Assembly: GCF_016863135.1 (NCBI RefSeq)
Contig: NZ_BOOH01000021.1
Location: forward strand, 310,001-374,000
DNA length: 64,000 bases
Source: Planobispora longispora
GTDB taxonomy: Bacteria > Actinomycetota > Actinomycetes > Streptosporangiales > Streptosporangiaceae
Direction: 5' to 3'
Part shown: one piece after another, positions 45,009-52,195 of the stretch
Layout: every line of letters starts with the position of its first letter
Numbering within the stretch: the stretch's first letter is position 1
The notes under the pieces: generated by a model
The model's input: only the letters and a program-made list of their open reading frames with translations
Database searches by the model: none
What the model was told of the DNA's origin: nothing
Position numbers and translations under genes: made by a program

Positions 45009-45578
45009 GTGGCGGTGCGTGACAAGTTGAATGACGAACCTGCTCGGGTGGGCGTCGACATCGACGGATACAACCTCTACTACGCCCTGCGCAGACTGAA
45101 GGGGCGTCGTTATCTCTGGCTCGATCTCGTCGCGCTGGCCACGCGCCTCCTCAAAGAGGATCAGATTCTCCGAACGCTGTACTACTTCACGGCGCCGGTC
45201 CGGCACGATTCCGCCGCGCTGGTTCGCCAGCGGGGATACTTGGCGGCGCTTGAGTGCGGCGGTGATGTGAAGGTGGTGCTCGGCAGGTTTCAGGAGCAGC
45301 GGGTGGGGTGCCGTGGTTGTGGGGCCGAGTGGCGGACCTATGAGGAGAAGCAGACTGATGTCGCAATCGCTACGGCGATGGTCGCGGATGTCGCTCTCGA
45401 CCGCGTCGATGCCGTGCTCCTGATCTCGGCAGACTCGGACCTTTGTGCGGGTATCCACACGATAAGGGAGATCGACGCACATCGCGGGACGAAGACCCGG
45501 ATCGTCGCGGTGTTCCCCCCGGGGAGGCGTTCCGACCGGCTGCGGGAAGCAGCCGACGCCTGGTTCCCCCCTCGGTGA
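45009..45578 (+). CDS. NYN-domain (PIN-like) nuclease family protein
   Basis: A 189-residue protein of the NYN family, related to PIN nucleases and limkain b1. The first acidic motif is RVGVDIDGYNLYYALRRLKG. Others are the zinc-ribbon-like GCRGCGAEWRTYEEKQTDVAIATAMVADVA and AVLLISADSDLCAGI, where Asp residues would bind the metal. It probably cleaves RNA. The GTG at 45009 has only a weak ribosome site. GC content is lower than in flanking genes and a decayed region starts behind it, so it may be an acquired gene. It is not next to a visible antitoxin. Confidence 0.8.
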   Translation: MAVRDKLNDEPARVGVDIDGYNLYYALRRLKGRRYLWLDLVALATRLLKEDQILRTLYYFTAPVRHDSAALVRQRGYLAALECGGDVKVVLGRFQEQRVGCRGCGAEWRTYEEKQTDVAIATAMVADVALDRVDAVLLISADSDLCAGIHTIREIDAHRGTKTRIVAVFPPGRRSDRLREAADAWFPPR

Positions 45579-45703
45579 GGCGATCATCCGTGGTTCCCAG
45601 CTGCCGGCCGTCGTTCACGGTGGTGACGGAGTGTCCCACCACCGTCCGGCGTACTGGAGCTGATCTCCAGTCTGACCTCGCTCCCGTACGGCCGTGCCGT
45701 GGT

Positions 45704-46015
45704 TCAGCGGCCGTGGAGGATGAGGCGGAGTTGCCGGCGGGGACGTTTGCGCCGGAAGGCCGCGCGCTCGTTGACCTGGGGGAAGGGCTCGTCGGGGACG
45801 GGGCGGCCGAGGAAGGCGCACAGCGGCTCCCAGCCCTGACGGACGGTGAAGACCGGCAGCCGGTCGGCCGGGATCGTGGCCTTCACCTCGGCGATGTGCC
45901 GCTCAAAGACCTCCAGGACGTGCTCGCGGTCGTCGATGCGGCCGTCGAAGAGGCGGTCCATGACGGTCGCCCTGGCCATGCGCGGGTAGAGGGCGAAGTC
46001 CGGGGCGCGCCGCGC
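45704..46015 (-). pseudogene. C-terminal remnant of a sulfotransferase
   Basis: The last hundred or so codons of a minus-strand frame match the C-terminus of actinobacterial sulfotransferase-family proteins: VMDRLFDGRIDDREHVLEVFERHIAEVKATIPADRLPVF and GWEPLCAFLGRPVPDEPFPQVNERAAF. The N-terminal PAPS-binding part is missing; upstream sequence in the frame is a shadow of the ligase remnant on the other strand. It is thus a 3' fragment, not a working gene. Confidence 0.75.
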
Positions 46016-46036
46016 GACCGACCTGCTGGCCGTCCC

Positions 46037-46318
46037 CTGTTCCCGTACGCGATCGAGCGTCACCGGATCACCGGCCCCGTCATCACCGTGCCCCGCCTGG
46101 GCCAGATGCTCGGCCTGCTCCGGGAGGAGCCGGCCGACGTCGGCAGCCTGCGGGCGCTGATGGTCTCCGGCTCGCCGATCGGCCCCGGGCGGCTGGGCCC
46201 CGTGGTCTACCAGGGGTACGGCCAGACCGAGGCCGGATCGATCTCGATGCTCACCCCCGGTGACATCGCCCGGGGCCCGGAACGCGTCCTGGCCTCGGTC
46301 GGCCGGACGCCCTGGTGA
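46037..46318 (+). pseudogene. internal fragment of an AMP-binding acyl-CoA ligase
   Basis: About 93 codons match the middle of acyl-CoA synthetases: IERHRITGPVITVPRLGQML, LRALMVSGSPIGPGRLG and YQGYGQTEAGSISMLTPGDI, which includes the adenylate-forming motif YGQTE. Both ends of the enzyme are missing and a few residues before the motif seem deleted. The fragment faces the sulfotransferase remnant with about 20 bp between them, so a rearrangement joined them. Confidence 0.75.
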
Positions 46319-46335
46319 GCGCGGGAATCCGGTGC

Positions 46336-47061
46336 TCAGCGAACGTTCCCGTGCCGTCGTCCCTCGTGGGTCGCGTAGGTCCGGCGCCACTGCTCGGCCG
46401 CCCGCAGCATGGCCTGGCCGACGTGGTCGAAGAAGTCGCCGATGTCGCGCAACCGCATCCCGGCCGGTGAGGCGGGACCGAGGGTCCGGGCTCCGTGGCG
46501 GGCGAAGTCGGCCACCAGGGTGTTCTGGCGGGCGCTGGCCATCCAGGCCCGGAACAGGGCGTCGGCGTCGATGACGTAGCGGTCGCGACGCCGGCGGGGG
46601 TCGCGCTCGCGCCTGATCATTTCCTGCTGCTCCAGCTCGCCGATGGCCTTGGAGACGGAGGCGGGGCTGACCCGGAGCCGCCGGGTGAGCTCGGCGGCGG
46701 TGAGGCTGCCGCTGTCGGTGAGGTAGAGGCTGGCCAGCACGCGGGCGGTCATGCGGGACAGGCCGGTGGCGACCATGATGCCGGTGAACTGCTCTTCCAG
46801 GTCATCGACCGCGCCGGGGTCGCGTTCGGCGGGGGCGTCGCGTTCGGCCGGGGCGGGGTGGCTCCGCTTGGCGCGTTCCCTGGTGGCCTGGTGCGCCTGA
46901 TCGGCCTGGTAGCCGGCGGGGCCGCCGTTGCGGGCCACCTCGCGGGTGACGGTGGAGAGCGGCCGGTTCAGGCGGGCGGCGATCTCGGTGTAGGTGAGCC
47001 CGTCGGCCAGTCCGTCGGCGATCTGCCTGCGGTCCTGCTGGGTCAGCCTGCCTCCGGGCAT
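46336..47061 (-). CDS. HTH_38 plus MarR/GbsR-type transcription regulator
   Basis: A 241-residue regulator with two DNA-binding parts. Residues 5-45 (LTQQDRRQIADGLADGLTYTEIAARLNRPLSTVTREVARNG) are an HTH like that of IS30-type transposases. Residues 90-160 hold a winged helix of the GbsR/MarR type (LTAAELTRRLRVSPASVSKAIGELEQQEMIRRERD). The rest is helical. There is no transposase catalytic domain, so it is a regulator. It is divergent from the serine hydrolase gene, and tandem palindromes in the gap are its likely operators. Confidence 0.83.
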   Translation of the reverse strand: MPGGRLTQQDRRQIADGLADGLTYTEIAARLNRPLSTVTREVARNGGPAGYQADQAHQATRERAKRSHPAPAERDAPAERDPGAVDDLEEQFTGIMVATGLSRMTARVLASLYLTDSGSLTAAELTRRLRVSPASVSKAIGELEQQEMIRRERDPRRRRDRYVIDADALFRAWMASARQNTLVADFARHGARTLGPASPAGMRLRDIGDFFDHVGQAMLRAAEQWRRTYATHEGRRHGNVR

Positions 47062-47103
47062 CAGCGAAGGTCCTCCTCTTCTCGCCTGTGCGGTCGGCTC
47101 AGT

Positions 47104-47167
47104 CTTGCATTAGCCGCCATCTCATTGCAAGAATCGCCTTGCATTCATCGCCATTCTCATTGCAATT
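47104..47167. promoter_or_regulatory. tandem operator pair between regulator and serine hydrolase
   Basis: Two related blocks lie 34 bp apart. The first runs from CTTGCATT (47104-47111) to ATTGCAAG (47124-47131), the second from CTTGCATT (47138-47145) to ATTGCAAT (47159-47166), both with GCCAT in the middle. Each is an imperfect inverted repeat. A further GAATGCAAG lies near 47206-47214. They lie in the gap in front of the HTH_38/MarR-type gene. Confidence 0.7.
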
Positions 47168-47374
47168 GCGTGGTTAATGCCGCCTTACAGCGTTGACGAA
47201 AATATGAATGCAAGTTACCTTTTCTCGTGTTGTAAACGTTGGACGCAATCGGAGCTCCTCGTGAGACCCGGCGCCGCCCGCCGGCGGCCTGCGCGGTCCT
47301 GATGTGCGTCCTGATCCTCGCCCGCGGCCTCGGCCTGCTGCTCGACGGCCGGGCGAATGATGCGAAAGGAACGG

Positions 47375-48529
47375 ATGACGATGTTCGCCAAGGCGAGCCT
47401 GCTCATCGCCGCGACCCTGGTCACCACGGCCCTGCCCGCCTCCGTGTCGCCCGCCCCCGATCATCCTGAGGTGCGGCGCGTGCTGGAGCGGGCCGTGGCC
47501 GCCAAGCTCGCGCCCGGCATGATCGCCGAGATCCGCGACGGCCGGCAGGTGTGGTACGGCGCGGCAGGCGTGTCCGACACCGAGACCGGCCGCAAGCGCC
47601 ACCGGGGCGAGCGGTTCCGTATCGGCAGCGCCACCAAGTCCTTCACCGCCGCCGTGGTGCTCAAGCTGGTCGCCGAGGGCAGGCTGAGCCTGGACGACAC
47701 CCTGGGGCGGCATCTGCCCGGCCTGTTCACCGGCACGGCCTACGAGCCCGACAAGATCACCATTCGGCAGCTGCTCAACCAGACCAGCGGCCTGTTCGCC
47801 TACACCCACGACCCCGACCTCATCAAGCTGGGCGTGGGTCAGGAGTGGTTCAAGCACCGCTACGACACCTACACCCCCGAGCGGCTGGTGAAGATCGCTC
47901 TCAAGCACCCGCCGGTCAACCGGCCCGGTGAGCGCTTCTGGTACTCCAACACCAACTACATCCTCGCCGCCATGATCGTCGAGAAGGCGACCGGCCGCCC
48001 CTTCGCCCAGGAGCTCGACCGGACCGTCATCCGCCCGCTGCGCCTGACCGGCACCTGGTTGCCCGGCGCCGACCCCGGGATCCGGGGCCCGCACCCGGTG
48101 CACTACTCCACCCTGTTCTCCCAGGACCCGGACCCGGCCGTCTACGACACCACCGAGATGGACCAGTCCTTCGCCTGGGCCGCCGGCGGCATGATCTCCA
48201 CCACCGGTGACCTCAACCGCTTCTTCTCCGCCCTGTTCGGCGGCCGCCTGCTCCCGGACGCGCAGCTGCGCGAGATGCTCACCACCGTCTCCACCGACGA
48301 CTCGGGCTGGATCCCCGGCACCAGGTACGGCCTGGGCGTCTTCACCCAGGAACTGCCCTGCGGGGTGAGCGTCTGGGGCAACGCCGGCGCCACCTACGGC
48401 TCCTGGAGCTACGCCATGGGCACCCTGGACGGCGAGCGCCGCCTGGCCGCCCACGTCAACGGCGACTGGGCGCCGCTGAGCCTCTTCACCGACGTGCTGA
48501 CCGCCGGCTTCTGCTCCGCCGGGTCCTGA
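47375..48529 (+). CDS. secreted serine hydrolase, class C beta-lactamase/DD-peptidase family
   Basis: A 384-residue exported protein. A signal peptide (MTMFAKASLLIAATLVTTALPASVSPA) leads to a penicillin-binding fold: nucleophile Ser in IGSATKSFTAAVVLK (SxxK), the second motif YSNTNY (YxN) and a third strand near WGNAGATYGS, which replaces the usual KTG or HxG. Cys residues near the C-terminus (LPCGVS, GFCSAGS) may form a disulfide. It may be a D,D-carboxypeptidase, esterase or peptidase; true beta-lactamase action is not shown. The ATG at 47375 follows GAAAGGA at four bases and is preferred to the ATG at 47357. The divergent regulator is likely to control it. Confidence 0.85.
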   Translation: MTMFAKASLLIAATLVTTALPASVSPAPDHPEVRRVLERAVAAKLAPGMIAEIRDGRQVWYGAAGVSDTETGRKRHRGERFRIGSATKSFTAAVVLKLVAEGRLSLDDTLGRHLPGLFTGTAYEPDKITIRQLLNQTSGLFAYTHDPDLIKLGVGQEWFKHRYDTYTPERLVKIALKHPPVNRPGERFWYSNTNYILAAMIVEKATGRPFAQELDRTVIRPLRLTGTWLPGADPGIRGPHPVHYSTLFSQDPDPAVYDTTEMDQSFAWAAGGMISTTGDLNRFFSALFGGRLLPDAQLREMLTTVSTDDSGWIPGTRYGLGVFTQELPCGVSVWGNAGATYGSWSYAMGTLDGERRLAAHVNGDWAPLSLFTDVLTAGFCSAGS

Positions 48530-48595
48530 CTCCCGGCAACGCCCCCCGGGAGGCGCCGCTCTGAGAATTCCCCGAGAATCCCCCGGCAAGACTGA

Positions 48596-48611
48596 GGTTG
48601 AACATTCAACC
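48596..48611. promoter_or_regulatory. MarR-type palindrome upstream of an oxidoreductase remnant
   Basis: GGTTGAA-CA-TTCAACC is a perfect inverted repeat with a 2-bp centre, of the TTGAA/TTCAA class bound by MarR-family regulators. It lies 17 bp before the first recognisable codons of the decayed flavoprotein gene, so it may be a leftover operator. Confidence 0.6.
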
Positions 48612-48627
48612 ACATGAGGGATGGAGG

Positions 48628-49050
48628 TATCTGATCATCGAGGCGGGCCCCGCAGCGGGCACGTTCTTCCGGACCTTCACGCCACCGCAGACTCATCTCG
48701 ATCAACAAGAAGCACACCGGACGGCAGGACCCGGAGCTGAACCTCCGGATGGACTGGAACTCGCTGCTCTCGGACGATCCGGACCTGCTGTCCACCCGCT
48801 ACAGCGACCGGTACTTCCCCGACGCCGACGACATGGTCCGCTATCTCGGCGACTTCGCCGCCGCCTGCGGGCTGCGGGTGCTCTACGGCACCCGGGTCCG
48901 CCACGTCGCCCGCGTCCCCGGGGAGGACCTGTTCCAGGTGACCGACGAGCGCGGCCGGACCCGTGAGGCGCGGCGGGTGATCGTGGCCACCGGGGTCGGC
49001 CGGCCCGACGTCCCGCCGATCCCGGGCATCGAGACGGCCGAGCCGTACGG
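48628..49050 (+). pseudogene. FAD-dependent oxidoreductase remnant with frameshift
   Basis: Two frames together resemble the N-terminal third of flavin-dependent oxidoreductases. Frame one gives YLIIEAGPAAGTFFRTF; frame two gives RRLISINKKHTGRQDPELNLRMDWNSLL, RYFPDADDMVRYLGDFAAACGLRV and RRVIVATGVGRPDVPPIPGIE. The change of frame lies near 48676-48690. The FAD-binding GxGxxG start is missing and homology stops near 49050. It is a degraded gene with a 5' truncation, a frameshift and a 3' loss. Confidence 0.72.
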
Positions 49051-49054
49051 CGCC

Positions 49055-49374
49055 GCCTCCACCGACGCGGTCGGGCCGGGGCCCTCTGCCGCTGTGTGGG
49101 CGCGCGGCCTTCCGGCCGGTGAGTCCCTGTTCCTCCCCCGTGGAAGCGCCCGGTGCGGCCCGGACGGCGGGACTTTCCGTGATCTTTCATGGCCGACACG
49201 GCGCTCTTGCTGGCGGTGCGTAACGCGTTCCCTGGTCAATGGGTTAGTTTTGGCAGATCATGACGGTGTGGGGCCGGGTTCGCGGGCCTAATGTGCCCGC
49301 AACGGCAGCAAGCGATCCGCCGGAGGGAGCCTGCGGGGCGGCCACCGACCGACGGCCCGGGAAAGGTGGGCTTG
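49055..49374 (+). other. leader region of the permease operon
   Basis: No gene is supported here. The last 100 bases before the permease start look structured: GCGGGC/GCCCGC (49282-49287/49295-49300), CCGCC/GGCGG (49317-49321/49337-49341) and GGCC/GGCC around ACCGACCGAC. It does not match a riboswitch class that I can recognise. The first half may still be flavoprotein-derived but is beyond recognition. Confidence 0.45.
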
Positions 49375-50793
49375 ATGGTTGCAGGTTGGACGAAACACGG
49401 CGACGGCCGGTCTCTCGCGCCGGGGGAGGTCGTCAAGCCCGAGGAACGCCTGTCCTGGCCGCGCATGGTCGGGTTCGGGGCGCAGCACGTCATCGCGATG
49501 TTCGGGGCGACCTTCGTCTTCCCGCTGGTCATGGGCCTGGACCCGAACGTCGCGATCATGTTCTCCGGGGTCGCGACGATCCTGTTCCTGCTCATCGTGC
49601 AGGGCAAGGTCCCCAGCTACCTCGGGACCAGCGCCTCGTTCGTGGGCGGCGTGCTGGCGATCAGGGCGATCTTCGGCGGCGACACGCCCGAGGTCGACGC
49701 GATCGTCACGGGCGCGATCCTCGTCGCGGGCCTGGTGCTGGCCCTGATCGGCGTGGCGATGCACGTCCTGGGCGTGCAGGTCATCAACAGGGTCTTCCCG
49801 CCCGTCGTCACGGGCGCGGTCGTCATGCTGATCGGCTTCGGCCTGGCCTACGTGGTCGCGGACGTCTACTGGCCCCAGGACCAGTGGATCGCGCTGATCA
49901 CGATGACGGTCACGTTCCTGATCATCGTGCTGTTCCGCGGCTTCATCGGCCGCATCGGCATCCTCCTCGGGCTGGTCATCGGTTTCGTCCTCTCCTGGCT
50001 GGCCGACCGGGTCTTCGGCGACATCACGGCCTTCAACGCGGCCGCGGGGAAGGTCGACACGCACCCCCGGGTGAGCTTCGACGCGGTCGCGCAGGCCGAC
50101 TGGATCGGCCTGCCCGGCATGCACTGGCCCGACTTCGAGTTCTCCGCCGTCCTGCTGGTCCTCCCGGCGGTCATCGCCCTCGTCGCCGAGAACGTCGGCC
50201 ACGTCAAGGCCGTCGGCGAGATGACCGGGACGGACGTCAACCCCTACATGGGCCGGGCGATCATCGGCGACGGCGTGGCCACCGCGGTCGCCAGCGCCGC
50301 GGGCGGCTCGCCGACCACCACCTACGCCGAGAACATCGGCGTGATGGCCGCCACCCGGGTCTACTCGACGGCCGCCTACTACATCGCGGCCGTCATCGCG
50401 ATCCTGTTCGGCCTGTGCCCCAAGTTCGGCGCGCTCGTCGCGGCGACCCCGGGGGGCGTGCTCGGCGGCATCACGGTCATCCTCTACGGGATGATCGGTC
50501 TGCTCGGCGCGAAGATCTGGATCGAGAACCGGGTGGACTTCGCCGACCCGGTCAACATGGTCCCCGTCGGGGCGGGCATCATCCTGGCCATCGGCCCGGT
50601 CGAGCAGGTGATCTCCGAGGACTTCAGGATCTCCGGGATCGCGCTCGGCACCATCGTGGTCCTGGGCGGCTACCACCTGCTCCGCGCGATCGCCGATCGG
50701 CGCGGCACCGGGGTGGGGGACGACGGCGGCCCCCGGGGGACGACGGCGCATCCCAAACGGCCCGTCGATCCCGGTCGGGAGGCCGCCGGGTGA
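49375..50793 (+). CDS. NCS2 xanthine/uracil permease
   Basis: A 472-residue nucleobase:cation symporter-2 carrier that takes up xanthine, uric acid or uracil. It has about twelve to fourteen membrane segments. Family motifs are GFGAQHVIAMFGATFVFPLVMG in helix one, the substrate-site Glu in VALVAENVGHVKAVGEMTG (family pattern) and GGSPTTTYAENIGVMAATRVYS. The ATG at 49375 follows AAGGTGGG. The stop overlaps the next gene by GTGA. Its cotranscription with a molybdenum hydroxylase that resembles xanthine dehydrogenase favours a purine base as substrate. Confidence 0.92.
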   Translation: MVAGWTKHGDGRSLAPGEVVKPEERLSWPRMVGFGAQHVIAMFGATFVFPLVMGLDPNVAIMFSGVATILFLLIVQGKVPSYLGTSASFVGGVLAIRAIFGGDTPEVDAIVTGAILVAGLVLALIGVAMHVLGVQVINRVFPPVVTGAVVMLIGFGLAYVVADVYWPQDQWIALITMTVTFLIIVLFRGFIGRIGILLGLVIGFVLSWLADRVFGDITAFNAAAGKVDTHPRVSFDAVAQADWIGLPGMHWPDFEFSAVLLVLPAVIALVAENVGHVKAVGEMTGTDVNPYMGRAIIGDGVATAVASAAGGSPTTTYAENIGVMAATRVYSTAAYYIAAVIAILFGLCPKFGALVAATPGGVLGGITVILYGMIGLLGAKIWIENRVDFADPVNMVPVGAGIILAIGPVEQVISEDFRISGIALGTIVVLGGYHLLRAIADRRGTGVGDDGGPRGTTAHPKRPVDPGREAAG

Positions 50794-51659
50794 AGCCACC
50801 CCCCTTCGACTACCACCGTCCCTCCTCCCTCGGTGAGGCGCTCGACGTCCTGGCCGGGACGGGGGAGGACGGCAAGGTCCTCGCGGGCGGCCAGAGCCTG
50901 ATCCCGCTGCTGAACATGAGGCTGGCCGCGCCCGCGCACCTGGTCGACATCAACCGGCTGACGGACCTGGCCGCCGTCGAGGAGGAGCCGGGCGGGCTCC
51001 GAGTCGGGGCGCTGGCCCGGCACTCCCGGGTGGAGCGCTCGGCGCGGGCCGCCGAGGTCCAGCCGCTGCTGGGCCAGGCGCTGCGGCTGGTGGCCCACCC
51101 GGTGATCCGCAACCGGGGCACCGTCGTCGGCAGCCTGGTCCACGCCGACCCGGCCGCGGAGCTGCCCGCGGTGCTGGCCCTGCTCGGAGGTTCGGTACGG
51201 CTGGCGCGGCGCGGCGGCACGCGCGACGTCCCGGCGGCGGGGTTCTTCACCGGCCCGCTGGAGTCGGCGGCCGGCCCCGGGGAACTGGCCGTCTCCGCCT
51301 TCTTCCCCGCGCTGGCCCCGCGCTCGGGCACCGCCTTCCACGAGGTGGCCAGGAGGCACGGCGACTACGCCCTGGCCGGGGTCGCGGCCCTGGTCGGCCT
51401 GGACGACGACCTGCGCGTCAGCGTCGCCCGGGTGGCGTGCGTGAGCGTGGGACCGGTCCCGCTGGTCGCCGACGTCGTCGGCGCGTGCGGGCACCGGCCG
51501 CCCGCCTCGGCGGACTGGGCCGGGGCGGCGCGGGCCGTACAGGACCGGATCGAACCGGAGACCGACATCCACGCGACCGCGGACTACCGGCGGCACCTGA
51601 CCGGTGTCCTCGCCGAGCGGGCGCTCCGCGACGCGGCCAGGGAGGCGCTGCATGCCTGA
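50790..51659 (+). CDS. FAD subunit of a molybdenum hydroxylase (XdhB/CoxM type)
   Basis: A 289-residue flavin subunit that accepts electrons from the 2Fe-2S clusters. FAD-binding blocks are LAGGQSLIPLLNMRLAAPAHLVDI and GTVVGSLVHADPAAELPAVL. The C-terminal CO-dehydrogenase flavoprotein domain (FHEVARRHGDYALAGVAALVGLD) follows. The GTG at 50790 overlaps the permease stop, and its end overlaps the next gene by 8 bases, so translation is coupled through the whole operon. Confidence 0.92.
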   Translation: MKPPPFDYHRPSSLGEALDVLAGTGEDGKVLAGGQSLIPLLNMRLAAPAHLVDINRLTDLAAVEEEPGGLRVGALARHSRVERSARAAEVQPLLGQALRLVAHPVIRNRGTVVGSLVHADPAAELPAVLALLGGSVRLARRGGTRDVPAAGFFTGPLESAAGPGELAVSAFFPALAPRSGTAFHEVARRHGDYALAGVAALVGLDDDLRVSVARVACVSVGPVPLVADVVGACGHRPPASADWAGAARAVQDRIEPETDIHATADYRRHLTGVLAERALRDAAREALHA

Positions 51660-52137
51660 GCGGGTCCACGAGATCACGCTGACCGTCAACGGGACGGTGC
51701 GGCGGGTCGCGGTGCCGGGGCGGCGGTTGTTGTCGGACTGCCTCCGGCACGACCTGGGGCTGACCGGCACGCACGTCGGGTGCGAGCACGGGGTGTGCGG
51801 GTGCTGCACGGTGCTGCTGGACGGCGAGCCGGTCCGCTCGTGCCTGACGTTCGCGGTGACCGCGGACGGGCACGAGATCACCACCGTCGAGGGGCTCGCG
51901 GACGGCGAGCGGATGTCGCCGGTGCAGCGGGCCTTCGCCGAGTGCCACGGCCTGCAGTGCGGGTTCTGCACCCCGGGGTTCCTGTGCACGGTCACCGCCC
52001 TGCTCCGGGAGAACCCGGCGCCGACCGACGAGGAGGTGCTGGAGGGCATCTCCGGGAACCTGTGCCGGTGCACGGGCTACCAGAACATCATCAAGGCCGT
52101 GCACCGCGCGGCCGAGCTCACGGCGGAGGAATCGTGA
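51652..52137 (+). CDS. 2Fe-2S subunit of a molybdenum hydroxylase
   Basis: A 161-residue ferredoxin-like subunit with two [2Fe-2S] clusters. The plant-type cluster is held by Cys44, Cys49, Cys52 and Cys64 (GCEHGVCGCC and RSC); the second by Cys103, Cys106, Cys138 and Cys140 (QCGFC and NLCRC). It moves electrons from the molybdenum site to FAD. The ATG follows GGAGG and overlaps the FAD subunit by 8 bases. Confidence 0.95.
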   Translation: MPERVHEITLTVNGTVRRVAVPGRRLLSDCLRHDLGLTGTHVGCEHGVCGCCTVLLDGEPVRSCLTFAVTADGHEITTVEGLADGERMSPVQRAFAECHGLQCGFCTPGFLCTVTALLRENPAPTDEEVLEGISGNLCRCTGYQNIIKAVHRAAELTAEES

Positions 52138-52195
52138 CCGTCTTCGGCCCAGGCGCCCGCCGCCCACCGCGATCCGACGGGCGGGAGGCCGGGCG

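Noticed and set aside
45443-46036. Plus-strand frame ahead of the acyl-CoA ligase fragment
   Set aside because: This part has no homology and overlaps the NYN gene and the sulfotransferase remnant; only the last 93 codons are recognisable.
46336-47061. IS30 transposase
   Set aside because: Only the HTH_38 domain is present; there is no DDE catalytic domain and no terminal inverted repeats are seen.
49261-49374. Cobalamin or other known riboswitch in the permease leader
   Set aside because: A stretch vaguely like a cobalamin-box neighbour is present, but the conserved B12 box and aptamer order are missing.
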